Source: an uncultured Saprospiraceae bacterium
GTDB taxonomy: Bacteria > Bacteroidota > Bacteroidia > Chitinophagales > Saprospiraceae
DNA length: 12,685 nucleotides
NCBI GenBank assembly: GCA_938039305.1
Contig: CALHUZ010000246.1
Span: 1 to 12,685, forward strand
Reading direction: 5' to 3'
Shown here: positions 1-7,249 of the stretch, one piece after another
How positions within the stretch are numbered: the stretch's first letter is position 1
Layout of the letters: each line of letters opens with the position of its first letter
The notes under the pieces: generated by a model
What the model saw: the letters and a program-made list of their open reading frames with translations, nothing else
Database searches by the model: none
What the model was told of the DNA's origin: nothing
Translations under genes and position numbers: made by a program

Positions 1-609
1 GTAGGAATCAGTGTGATGGACTTCAAAGGTCTTAAAGCCATACCTAATATGCCAAGAGCAGAAGTCATAATTATGATTGTTGTACTTGTACTTTCCTCTG
101 TGTGGAATCTTGTCTATGCTGTGGGGATAGGTCTTGTTATCGCTTCTCTTATGTTTATGAAGAAGATCGGAGATATGACTGCTGAGCAATCTACAGTTAC
201 ATCACTCGGTGAAGAAGAATCTTGGGCTGATGAATTTGAATTTCCCGTTAAGCTAAAGGAAGAGGTATTTATAAAACATATTAAAGGGCCTTTATTCTTT
301 GGATCAACTACTGATTTCCAGTATCTCTTTAATCAGATACCAGATACAGCTGCGACCATTATCTTAAGGTTAGATCGTATGCCTTATATAGACCAATCAG
401 GACTGTATGCGATTGAAGATATTTTGGTTGATCTGGCCAGAGAGAACAAAACTGTACTTCTCGTTGCTTTAATGAAACAGCCTCGTTACATGCTTGAAAG
501 AATTGATATTATTCCAGATCTGGTATCTGAAGAATTTATTTTTGAAAACTTTAATGAATGTCTAAAGTGGGTTAACGCTAATGTAGAAGATACTATTCCT
601 CCATCTTAA
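1..609 (+). CDS. SulP family anion transporter, C-terminal part with STAS domain (5' end outside window)
   Basis: The reading frame is open from the first base, so this is the 3' part of a longer gene; the GTG/ATG at 13-18 is an internal codon, not a start. Of the 202 visible residues, about 1-60 are the last transmembrane portion of a SulP permease: DFKGLKAIP, the charged pair in MPRAEV, a hydrophobic stretch, then FMKKIGD. An acidic linker (about 60-85) leads to a cytoplasmic STAS domain (about 87-191) with the family signature DQSG at residues 131-134, the position that is phosphorylated in anti-sigma antagonist STAS domains. SulP proteins move sulfate, bicarbonate or other anions, often with Na+ or H+, across the inner membrane; the substrate cannot be read from this fragment. 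The next gene lies 126 bases downstream on the same strand, so co-transcription is uncertain. Confidence 0.9.
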   Translation, partial: VGISVMDFKGLKAIPNMPRAEVIIMIVVLVLSSVWNLVYAVGIGLVIASLMFMKKIGDMTAEQSTVTSLGEEESWADEFEFPVKLKEEVFIKHIKGPLFFGSTTDFQYLFNQIPDTAATIILRLDRMPYIDQSGLYAIEDILVDLARENKTVLLVALMKQPRYMLERIDIIPDLVSEEFIFENFNECLKWVNANVEDTIPPS

Positions 610-735
610 TATTTAAAAGAGTGTATTAAGTTGGTGATTGTGCTATCTACTATCGAAAATGTAAAAGATAGACCCTAATAGGAATTGTGCTTTTATAATA
701 GCTAAGGTATCCCCATATTTGATGAAAATCTTGAT

Positions 736-1527
736 ATGAATCTCAGTCTCTTAGGAAAGAATGCGCTCGTATGTGGTGCATCTCGTGGTATAGGCAAAGC
801 AGCGGCAATCGAATTGGCGAGCCTTGGGGCAAATGTAACTCTGGTCTCCCGTAGTGCAGATAAGATGTCTGATGTGATCAAAGAGATGGATATGGACATA
901 GACAAAGGCCAAGATCATGATTTTCTTGTTGCTGATTTTTTAGAGCTTTCTGATTTGAAAAAGAGAGTAAAGGGCTTAGTGTTAAAAAGACCTTACCACA
1001 TACTCGTAAATAATACTGGTGGACCTCCTGCTGGTCCTATATTGAAAGCTGAAAAAGACGAATTTGATGTGGCGTTTCAGCAGCACCTCATCTGCAATCA
1101 CACCCTTGTGAAACTTCTACAAAAGGGTATGATTGCTGCTGGATACGGAAGGGTTATTAATGTTATTTCCATATCCGTAAAGACCCCGATCGACAATCTT
1201 GGTGTATCAAATACTATAAGAGGGGCTGTGGCTAGTTGGTCGAAGACGATGGCAAATGAGCTTGGACAATATGGTATAACCGTTAATAATGTACTTCCTG
1301 GGTATACAGATACAGAACGGCTTAGAGAGTTATTCGGTCAGAGAGCAGAGGCAAGTGGAAACTCTTATGAATCCATCATCGAAGGAATTAGTGAGACGAT
1401 TCCCGCTAAAAGATTAGGTAGAGCTCAAGAAATAGGATCGGCGATTGCATTTCTAGCAAGTCCAGCAGCCTCATATGTCAATGGTGTTAATCTCGCTGTA
1501 GATGGAGGAGTAACCAGAAGCATGTAA
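736..1527 (+). CDS. Atypical short-chain dehydrogenase/reductase (SDR), 3-oxoacyl-ACP reductase-like
   Basis: This is a 263-residue single-domain Rossmann protein of the usual SDR length. The nucleotide-binding glycine motif GASRGIG is at 14-20, followed by the NNTGG motif (92-96, in place of NNAG), the strand RVINVISIS (139-147) and a C-terminal NGVNLAVDGGVTRSM typical of FabG-like SDRs. The catalytic YxxxK is absent: the aligned segment reads SNTIR (158-162), so Tyr is replaced by Ser and Lys by Arg. This fits the SDR subgroup described as resembling ketoacyl reductases but lacking a perfect catalytic tetrad (BKR_like_SDR_like). The reaction is therefore unknown; it may bind NAD(P)H and use another mechanism, or not be a reductase. 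The ATG at 736 gives a normal N-terminus. It converges on prs with a 25-base gap. Confidence 0.88.
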   Translation: MNLSLLGKNALVCGASRGIGKAAAIELASLGANVTLVSRSADKMSDVIKEMDMDIDKGQDHDFLVADFLELSDLKKRVKGLVLKRPYHILVNNTGGPPAGPILKAEKDEFDVAFQQHLICNHTLVKLLQKGMIAAGYGRVINVISISVKTPIDNLGVSNTIRGAVASWSKTMANELGQYGITVNNVLPGYTDTERLRELFGQRAEASGNSYESIIEGISETIPAKRLGRAQEIGSAIAFLASPAASYVNGVNLAVDGGVTRSM

Positions 1528-1552
1528 ACTTATCTCTAGAATCGGCAACTAA

Positions 1553-2482
1553 TTACTCTACAAATAAAGCAGCGATCGATCTAAACTCATGTGTGTTTCT
1601 AATAGCACGAGCGAATAGCTTACCGCAAGAAAGTACCTTGATTTTATCTGACTCTTCTCTTAGTGGTATGGTATCTGTCACCAGTAATTCTGTAAGAACA
1701 GAGTTGTTAATGCGCTCATATGCTGGGCCAGACAAAACAGGATGGGCACATATAGCGCGTACACTTTTTGCTCCATCGTCCATTAGTGCTTTAGCAGCTT
1801 TGCACAGTGTGCCTGCAGTATCTATAATATCATCAATCAGGATGACATCCTTGCCTTTAACATCTCCTATCACACTTATGGCCTTAACTTCATTAGCCAC
1901 TTCGCGTTCTTTATCACAAATCACTAAGTTTTTATTGAAATGCTTTGCAAAGCTTCTAGCCCGTTTTACCCCTCCTACATCAGGAGAAGCGAAGATTGTA
2001 TTGCTAAGATCTTGCTTGCTCAAGTATGGAACGAAGATGGCGTTACTTTTCAGGTGATCTACAGGAATATCAAAAAATCCTTGTATTTGCTCAGCATGCA
2101 AATCCATAGTTACAACACGATCAGCGCCTGCAGCTTCGATCATCTTGGCAATAAGCTTTGCTGATATAGGTACGCGTGGTTTATCCTTTCTGTCTTGTCT
2201 TGCATAACCAAAGTAAGGTATAACTGCTGTGATATAGCCTGCAGATGCTCGTTTAGCACTATCAATCAGAAGCAACAGTTCGAGTAGGTTATCTGCTGGT
2301 GAAAATGTGCTTTGAATAAAGAAGACATAGGCCCCTCTAACGGAATCCATGATGACTGGCTGCATCTCTCCATCACTGAACTTATTCAGCTTGACAGGTG
2401 AGAGTTCATAGCCATAGTATTCGGCTATCTGTTCTGCGAGGTATTTTGATTCGGTTCCAGATATTAGTTTGACTTCTGCCAT
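1553..2482 (-). CDS. prs: Ribose-phosphate pyrophosphokinase (PRPP synthetase)
   Basis: The protein makes phosphoribosyl pyrophosphate from ribose 5-phosphate and ATP in the cytoplasm, feeding purine, pyrimidine, NAD, histidine and tryptophan synthesis. At 309 residues it matches the class I enzyme length (about 315). Visible motifs: N-terminal KLNKFSDGEMQP (31-42), ATP-binding YARQDRK (93-99), catalytic-site DLHAEQIQGFFD (127-138, His129), flexible-loop lysine in CDKERE (Lys191), and the PRPP-binding loop DVILIDDIIDTAGT (212-225). The flexible loop reads KER where E. coli has KRR, so the middle Arg is Glu; the lysine and the following arginine remain, so activity is expected. The ATG at 2482 begins MAEVKLISG, the expected first strand. 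A candidate Bacteroidota -7 box lies about 30 bases upstream. The gene is divergent from the dipeptidase gene. Confidence 0.97.
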   Translation of the reverse strand: MAEVKLISGTESKYLAEQIAEYYGYELSPVKLNKFSDGEMQPVIMDSVRGAYVFFIQSTFSPADNLLELLLLIDSAKRASAGYITAVIPYFGYARQDRKDKPRVPISAKLIAKMIEAAGADRVVTMDLHAEQIQGFFDIPVDHLKSNAIFVPYLSKQDLSNTIFASPDVGGVKRARSFAKHFNKNLVICDKEREVANEVKAISVIGDVKGKDVILIDDIIDTAGTLCKAAKALMDDGAKSVRAICAHPVLSGPAYERINNSVLTELLVTDTIPLREESDKIKVLSCGKLFARAIRNTHEFRSIAALFVE

Positions 2483-2652
2483 CTTATGTTTATCGAGTGC
2501 TTAACAGTGAGACAAAAATAGAAAATCAATCATGCCAAGTGCGTCCAGAGTCATTTTAATGTTAACATACTAACAATAGGTAGCAAAAAAAGGGGAGGTG
2601 TTGGGTGCTTTTCTTTTAAAACATCTCATCTTCACTATTTAATAATTCGATT
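2483..2652. other. Divergent intergenic region between prs and the M19 dipeptidase gene
   Basis: This 170-base spacer should hold promoters for both divergent genes. On the minus strand a perfect TAnnTTTG box is present (listed separately). For the plus strand no good -7 box is seen. It contains a 10-bp palindrome ATGTTAACAT at 2559-2568, and a possible RNA hairpin upstream of the dipeptidase start: GAGGTGTT (2595-2602) pairs with AACATCTC (2620-2627) with one G-U pair and a 17-base loop. Neither is strong enough to name. A purine run (2585-2598) precedes the hairpin but is too far from the ATG at 2653 to be a ribosome binding site. Confidence 0.4.
2513..2520 (-). promoter_or_regulatory. Candidate Bacteroidota -7 promoter box for prs
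   Basis: Read on the minus strand this is TATTTTTG, a perfect match to the TAnnTTTG element recognised by the primary sigma factor of Bacteroidota. It would place transcription start near 2509 and a leader of roughly 27 bases before the prs ATG, a normal distance. A matching -33 TTTG element at 19-21 bases upstream is not seen, so the call rests on the -7 box and its position only. Confidence 0.5.
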
Positions 2653-3894
2653 ATGAAGCATATACTTATCTTATTGGTTAGTCTCTTGGTCATCAGTTGT
2701 AGCGTATCTAAAAACACCACAAAGTCTACAACTAAATCTCCAACAAAAGAACAAGCGATTGCTTTAGCGCATAAATACATCTTGACAGACGGTCATGTAG
2801 ATCTTCCATATAGACTGAAGATTCAGAACTTCAGGTTAGAGAAAGAATACTTAGGTATCCCATTGGAAACAAGTGATGGAGACTTCGATTACAAAAGAGC
2901 AAAGGAAGGCGGTTTAGATGCTCCGTTCATGTCGATTTATTTGCCTGCTGGTTTGCAAGCAGAGAAGGGTGCTTCGAAGTTACTCGCCGATAGTTTGATC
3001 ATGATGATTGAAGGTATAGCGGATGCTCACCCTACTAAATTTCAAATGGCCTATACAGCTGAAGATTGTGAGCGATTATTCAAGCAAGGAATTATATCAC
3101 TTCCTATGGGTATGGAAAATGGTTCAGGTTTAGAAGATGACTTATCTAATATCCAGTATTTTAATGATAAAGGAATCTCATACATCACCTTGACTCATTC
3201 AAAGGATAATTTGATCTGTGATTCCTCATATGACACAACAGGTACATGGCAAGGACTAAGTCCATATGGATACGAAGTGGTGAAAGAGATGAACCGAGTT
3301 GGTATCATGGTAGATATATCGCATGTTTCTGATCTGACTTTTTATGATGTGATGGAGATTGTTCCAGTTCCTGTGATTGCATCGCACTCGTCTTGCAGAA
3401 AGTTTACGCCAGGATTTGAGCGTAACATGAACGATGAGATGATTAAGAGGTTAGGGGAGAATGGCGGAGTGATTCAGATTAATTTTGGTTCTTCTTTTTT
3501 AGATAAAGAAGTTGCAGATAGGATAAACGCTTCACGTGGAGAGCTTAGAAAAATCATGGAGGAGAAGGGGATGAAGTGGGGAGACGAAGGAGTAGATGAA
3601 TTTATGGAGCAATATCAAAAAGATAACCCAGTGCTTTTGTCCGACGTTGTTATGGTTGCTAACCATATAGACCATGTCGTAAGTATAGCTGGTATCGATC
3701 ATGTTGGTATAGGTTCAGACTATGACGGTGTTGGAGATACATTACCTATAGGTTTAAAAGATGTTTCCCAATACCCAAATTTGATTTTTGAACTTTTGAA
3801 GAGAGGATATAGCGAGGAAGATATTGCGAAGATATGCTATCAAAATGTATTCAGAGTTTGGAAAGCTGTGGATGCATACGCAAGTGCTCGTTAG
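2653..3894 (+). CDS. Membrane dipeptidase, peptidase family M19, lipoprotein
   Basis: A 413-residue zinc dipeptidase of the renal dipeptidase family. The N-terminus is a lipoprotein signal peptide with lipobox VISC, predicting lipidation at Cys16; a Ser/Thr/Lys-rich tether (17-33) follows. The metal and substrate residues of the M19 barrel are all recognisable: HVD (His48, Asp50), bridging Glu155 in GMENG, His224 in VDISHVS, His245 in SHSSC, Arg256 in FERNM and Asp356 in GSDYDG. M19 enzymes cleave dipeptides, including ones with D-residues at the C-terminal position, so periplasmic peptide or cell-wall peptide salvage is likely; exact specificity is not readable. No acidic lipoprotein export signal follows the Cys, so a periplasm-facing position is more likely than surface display (inference). 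The EamA transporter starts 19 bases downstream, indicating an operon. Confidence 0.93.
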   Translation: MKHILILLVSLLVISCSVSKNTTKSTTKSPTKEQAIALAHKYILTDGHVDLPYRLKIQNFRLEKEYLGIPLETSDGDFDYKRAKEGGLDAPFMSIYLPAGLQAEKGASKLLADSLIMMIEGIADAHPTKFQMAYTAEDCERLFKQGIISLPMGMENGSGLEDDLSNIQYFNDKGISYITLTHSKDNLICDSSYDTTGTWQGLSPYGYEVVKEMNRVGIMVDISHVSDLTFYDVMEIVPVPVIASHSSCRKFTPGFERNMNDEMIKRLGENGGVIQINFGSSFLDKEVADRINASRGELRKIMEEKGMKWGDEGVDEFMEQYQKDNPVLLSDVVMVANHIDHVVSIAGIDHVGIGSDYDGVGDTLPIGLKDVSQYPNLIFELLKRGYSEEDIAKICYQNVFRVWKAVDAYASAR

Positions 3895-3913
3895 ATTGAA
3901 ATTATAAAATAGT

Positions 3914-4813
3914 ATGGCTATATCTGAGGAGCTCAAAAACTGGGCGATACTCATCTTTCTATCTTTGATATGGGGGACTTCATTTTTTTTAATTAAAAAA
4001 GGGCTCGTAGCTTTCACTCCAGAAGAAGTCGCAATGACTAGGATCGGTGTTTCTGGGTTGTCATTTCTTCCATTTTTTATTTATTTCTTCAGGAAGTTAG
4101 AATGGCATAGATGGTGGTTCTATCTCATCATTGCTTTGACAGGTAGCGGTATCCCTGCCTTTCTTTACGCAACTGCTCAGACAAGACTCAGTAGTGCTAC
4201 AAGTGGTATTCTAAATAGCATTATACCTATATTTACATTGATTATTGGTGTTTTTATTTTCAAAAACCTTACTTCAAGAAAACAAGTCTTAGGCTCCGTG
4301 ATTGGATTCACAGGAGTGGCTGCACTTATCCTTTTAGACAAGCCTTTGGATAGTGCAGAGAGTATTCCCTTTATATATCCTTTGTTGATTATAATTGGAA
4401 CATTCCTTTATGGATGCAATTTGAATCTTATTAAAGTGTTTTTCCAAAATGTCGAACCTATAAGGTTAAGTGCCTTTTCTTTTGTATTACTTGGGCTACC
4501 AGTGGCGATGTATATCCCGTTCACTGCTATTCCTGAAAAGATAGTGTCTCATGCTCATGGAGCAAGTTCATTCATAGCATTAGTTGTACTTGCTTTGATG
4601 AGTACGACACTCGCCCTAATTATATTTTATAAACTCGTTCAAGAGACCAGCGCAGTGTTCGCATCAACGGTGGCATACATGATTCCGATTGTAGCTATAC
4701 TTTGGGGTGTATTTGACGGAGAGTTTATAGGTTGGATGCATATTGCATCCATGGCTGTTATCTTGGTCGGAGTATATCTTATCCGATCAGGCCAAGTCAA
4801 CGTGCCTGAATAA
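3914..4813 (+). CDS. EamA/DMT superfamily transporter
   Basis: A 299-residue inner-membrane protein with about ten hydrophobic segments arranged as two EamA repeats (roughly 10-140 and 155-293). The first carries the family opening WGTSFFLIKKGL (20-31) and ILNSIIPIFTLIIGV; the second repeats the pattern as VAYMIPIVAILWGVFDGE, with short cytoplasmic loops and no extra domain. Members mostly export amino acids, nucleosides or other small metabolites. The ATG at 3914 lies 19 bases after the dipeptidase stop, so the two are probably transcribed together. A role in handling dipeptide-derived amino acids is an inference from position only. The stop codon is followed within a few bases by the hairpin listed at 4819. 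Confidence 0.92.
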   Translation: MAISEELKNWAILIFLSLIWGTSFFLIKKGLVAFTPEEVAMTRIGVSGLSFLPFFIYFFRKLEWHRWWFYLIIALTGSGIPAFLYATAQTRLSSATSGILNSIIPIFTLIIGVFIFKNLTSRKQVLGSVIGFTGVAALILLDKPLDSAESIPFIYPLLIIIGTFLYGCNLNLIKVFFQNVEPIRLSAFSFVLLGLPVAMYIPFTAIPEKIVSHAHGASSFIALVVLALMSTTLALIIFYKLVQETSAVFASTVAYMIPIVAILWGVFDGEFIGWMHIASMAVILVGVYLIRSGQVNVPE

Positions 4814-4818
4814 TTATA

Positions 4819-4841
4819 CTTAATGTTATTAGAACATTAAG
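4819..4841. terminator. Candidate bidirectional terminator hairpin between convergent genes
   Basis: A perfect 9-bp inverted repeat, CTTAATGTT (4819-4827) and AACATTAAG (4833-4841), is separated by a 5-base loop. It sits exactly between the 3' ends of the EamA gene (+) and the PASTA gene (-). The right arm contains the PASTA gene's TAA stop (4837-4839 on the minus strand). The stem is A/T-rich and the T-tracts on either side are short (CTTTTA on the plus strand, TATAATTATT on the minus strand), so termination efficiency is uncertain. Confidence 0.55.
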
Positions 4842-5646
4842 GTGCTTTTACTTTTACAGAGATTGTACTTCCGCGAGGTAGTAAAGTCCCAGGTGCGGGA
4901 TCTTGACTGATTATAATAGAACTGCCTTTGTCTTCTATCACTTGACCATCATAATCAATGTCAAGTTCAAGGCCTCTAGGTTGAAGCTCAAAGCTAGCAG
5001 TAGCCACTGTCTGGCCGACCAAGGAAAGAACTTTACTGGAACCTCCTTGAGAACTACTGATTACAAATTCTAAAGTGTCGCCTTTGTCTATAATTAGGTC
5101 TTTGGCGCTTTTCTTACGGTTGATTACCATTTTACCCTTGTGCCATACTTCTAAGACAGAATTCTGTGTCAAATGGTCGAAGCGCTCCTCTTTTACTTTT
5201 GTATAAATATTTCGAGACTTAAGCTGAGCTACTATCTGATCGTATTCTTCTCCAAAGAATCTCATATCGCTTAGCTTAACCTTGTCTGCTGTGTGTTTTG
5301 TGATGGTTACGTAGATTTTTCGATTTTCTTTCACGAGAGACCCTCCTGGTGGGTTTTGGATTTGTATGATTCCTCCCTTCTTACCTACTATATGCACAGA
5401 GTCTTCCACAATTATTTCAAATAGTCGAGATGCTGCGTCTTCTGCAGATTCGGAGACGGGTTGATTGACATAGTCAGGAAGTTCCAGTTTCTGGCCATGA
5501 TTCGTATAGATGCCTAACCAAGTAAAAACAGCGAATAGCACTATTGCCAAAAAAAGGATGATCCCAAGTATATTTAGTATAAACTTCTTATTAGTCAAGA
5601 GTGAAATAATTTCATTAGCTATATATCGGAGCTTCTCTTTGCTCAT
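4837..5646 (-). CDS. Membrane-anchored PASTA domain protein
   Basis: A 269-residue protein with a short cytoplasmic N-terminus (1-21), one transmembrane helix (about 22-47) and an extracytoplasmic region built of three PASTA-like units: about 55-117 (LPDYVNQP ... NPPGGSLVKENRKIYVTIT), about 121-197 (divergent), and about 204-268 (SLVGQTVATA ... SQDPAPGTLLPRGSTISVKV). PASTA domains bind peptidoglycan fragments or beta-lactams in Ser/Thr kinases and penicillin-binding proteins. Here no kinase or transpeptidase domain is present, so it is a stand-alone PASTA protein; such proteins are common in Bacteroidota and of unclear role, presumably cell-wall sensing or binding. A TTG nine bases upstream (5655) could extend the protein by three residues, but the ATG at 5646 giving MSKEKLRY is preferred. 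Divergent from the MATE gene. Confidence 0.88.
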   Translation of the reverse strand: MSKEKLRYIANEIISLLTNKKFILNILGIILFLAIVLFAVFTWLGIYTNHGQKLELPDYVNQPVSESAEDAASRLFEIIVEDSVHIVGKKGGIIQIQNPPGGSLVKENRKIYVTITKHTADKVKLSDMRFFGEEYDQIVAQLKSRNIYTKVKEERFDHLTQNSVLEVWHKGKMVINRKKSAKDLIIDKGDTLEFVISSSQGGSSKVLSLVGQTVATASFELQPRGLELDIDYDGQVIEDKGSSIIISQDPAPGTLLPRGSTISVKVKAP

Positions 5647-5761
5647 CTGTCGCAAAATCTTAATTTTTCTTTATATAATGTCTTATTATACCTGATTATC
5701 TATAGACATGGGTCTTTAACGGATCTTATGACTATGATCTTGTTACGATAGAGCCACATAC

Positions 5762-7051
5762 TTGAATAAAGACATTCTTCGACTTGCCGTTCCCAATATT
5801 TTAAGCAATATATCTATACCACTGTTGTCTACAGTCGATGTGGCCCTTATGGGAAGTCTATCGATTAATCACCTCGGAGCGATTGGTCTTGCCGCCATGA
5901 TATTTAATTTCTTCTTTTGGAATTTTGGCTTTCTACGGATGGGGACGACTGGCATGGTCGCACAAGCATATGGGGCTGATGATAAATCAGAACAGCAACA
6001 GCTACTCTCGAAGGGCATTATAGTGGCATTGGGCTTGGCTCTTTTGATTCTTCTGCTTCAAAAACCCATAGGCCACATCTCTTTATATTTACTTGGAGTA
6101 GGCAGTGAGCATGCTGGCTTAGTATGGGACTATTATAACATACGAGTTTGGTCTGCACCAGCTACATTAGTTACTTATTGTCTCTTTGGATGGTTCTTTG
6201 GGATGCAGAATTCAGTGATTCCTCTTGTCGCAACGATTGTTACGAATGTCAGTAACATCATTATAAGCTACTACTTCGTCGTCATTCTTCAATGGGATAT
6301 TAAGGGTGTAGCTTTCGGGACAGTTTTAGCAGAATATCTTGGGGTTCTGATCCTTTTAGCTTTTCTAAATAAGAGGTATGATTTCAAGATTTTCACATTG
6401 CCGGAGCTTTTTGGATGGTCTAATTTCTTTTCAGTAAACAGAGACTTGTTTTTTAGGACGATTGCATTGACCTCGGCATTCGCGTTTTTCTACAGACAAA
6501 GTAGCCTATCAGGTGAGCTCATCCTTGCGGTAAATGTTGTTTTGCTTCAATTTTTAAGCTGGATGTCTTACGCCATCGACGGGTTTGCTTATGCTTCGGA
6601 AAGTTTAGTAGGAAGGTTTGTTGGGCAAAGAAATAGGCCATCGCTTTTGAAGTCTATAAAGCTTTCATTTTTGTGGGCAGGTGCTTTGGCATTAGGTTTT
6701 AGTATGATATTCGGTATCCATCATACCAGTATAGCTTCTATATTTTCTGATAACCCTCAAGTCGTTGAGGCAATTTCTCGATATCGTATTTGGCTGACCA
6801 TCTTACCCTTAGTCGCTTTTACATGCTATATCTGGGACGGCATATTTATCGGATTTACAGCATCCAAGTTTATGCGCAATTCTATGATTTGGAGTTTAAT
6901 CCTTTATATCTGTGCTTATTTTATTTTGCAGCATTACTCCGAAAATGCCATCTGGATATCCTTTGCTTTGTTTTTAGGAGTAAGAGGTCTTATTCTAAGT
7001 TACATTTGGCTAGCTAACAGACATAATCTTTTCGATCTTCATCATATTTGA
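5762..7051 (+). CDS. MATE family efflux transporter, DinF-like clade
   Basis: A 429-residue integral membrane protein with about twelve hydrophobic segments, the usual MATE length. It begins directly with the first-helix motif LAVPNILSNISIPLLSTVDVA (Pro11, Asp26), followed by GFLRMGTTG (56-64) and AQAYGADD (67-74), a signature of the DinF-like branch. MATE proteins export cationic drugs or other metabolites using Na+ or H+ gradients; the substrate here cannot be inferred. The start is TTG at 5762: an in-frame stop lies upstream at 5735-5737 and no ATG fits the N-terminal helix, so the TTG start is well supported. The 115-base divergent spacer to the PASTA gene shows no clear promoter box on either strand. 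Confidence 0.93.
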   Translation: MNKDILRLAVPNILSNISIPLLSTVDVALMGSLSINHLGAIGLAAMIFNFFFWNFGFLRMGTTGMVAQAYGADDKSEQQQLLSKGIIVALGLALLILLLQKPIGHISLYLLGVGSEHAGLVWDYYNIRVWSAPATLVTYCLFGWFFGMQNSVIPLVATIVTNVSNIIISYYFVVILQWDIKGVAFGTVLAEYLGVLILLAFLNKRYDFKIFTLPELFGWSNFFSVNRDLFFRTIALTSAFAFFYRQSSLSGELILAVNVVLLQFLSWMSYAIDGFAYASESLVGRFVGQRNRPSLLKSIKLSFLWAGALALGFSMIFGIHHTSIASIFSDNPQVVEAISRYRIWLTILPLVAFTCYIWDGIFIGFTASKFMRNSMIWSLILYICAYFILQHYSENAIWISFALFLGVRGLILSYIWLANRHNLFDLHHI

Positions 7052-7056
7052 TTTAA

Positions 7057-7100
7057 AATCATATGAGGATATGACGAATATATTTAATGGATATATGATT
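7057..7100. repeat. Inverted repeat downstream of the MATE gene
   Basis: AATCATAT (7057-7064) is the exact reverse complement of ATATGATT (7093-7100), with a 28-base A/T-rich spacer that itself contains further ATATGA/ATATTT repeats. It lies just after the MATE stop codon. The long loop and lack of G/C make a rho-independent terminator doubtful; it may be chance in A/T-rich DNA. Confidence 0.25.
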
Positions 7101-7208
7101 GTAAATTAGTCAGATAGCTTGCGATTTTAGAGGAAACCCTACCATGTGGTCCAGTTTTTGCATCCCCACAATATCAAATATTGCATTTATCCGTAATTCA
7201 TATTTAAC

Positions 7209-7216
7209 TATATTTG
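7209..7216 (+). promoter_or_regulatory. Candidate Bacteroidota -7 promoter box for the peroxidase gene
   Basis: TATATTTG is a perfect match to the TAnnTTTG element. A weak -33 element (TTTA at 7186-7189) lies 19 bases upstream. Transcription would start near 7220, leaving a leader of about 30 bases before the ATG at 7250. This also argues against the in-frame TTG at 7214 being the start codon, because it lies inside the promoter box. Confidence 0.55.
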
Positions 7217-7249
7217 CAGTCGCTTAAAACCGTTCTACGACTTAACCCA

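Noticed and set aside
641..676. CTATCT ... AGATAG inverted repeat after the SulP gene as a terminator
   Set aside because: The stem is 6 bp, A/T-rich, with a long loop and no T-tract; indistinguishable from chance.
714..721. CATATTTG upstream of the SDR gene as a -7 promoter box
   Set aside because: It mismatches TAnnTTTG at the first base, has no -33 partner at the right distance, and would leave a leader of only about 10 bases.
1593..2164. Plus-strand reading frames of 154 and 74 codons opposite prs
   Set aside because: They lie entirely antisense to a clearly conserved prs gene and their translations show no recognisable domain; they are shadows.
5647..5761. Promoters in the divergent PASTA/MATE spacer
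   Set aside because: No TAnnTTTG box on either strand; the nearest (AAGATTTTG on the minus strand) has wrong spacing of the TA.
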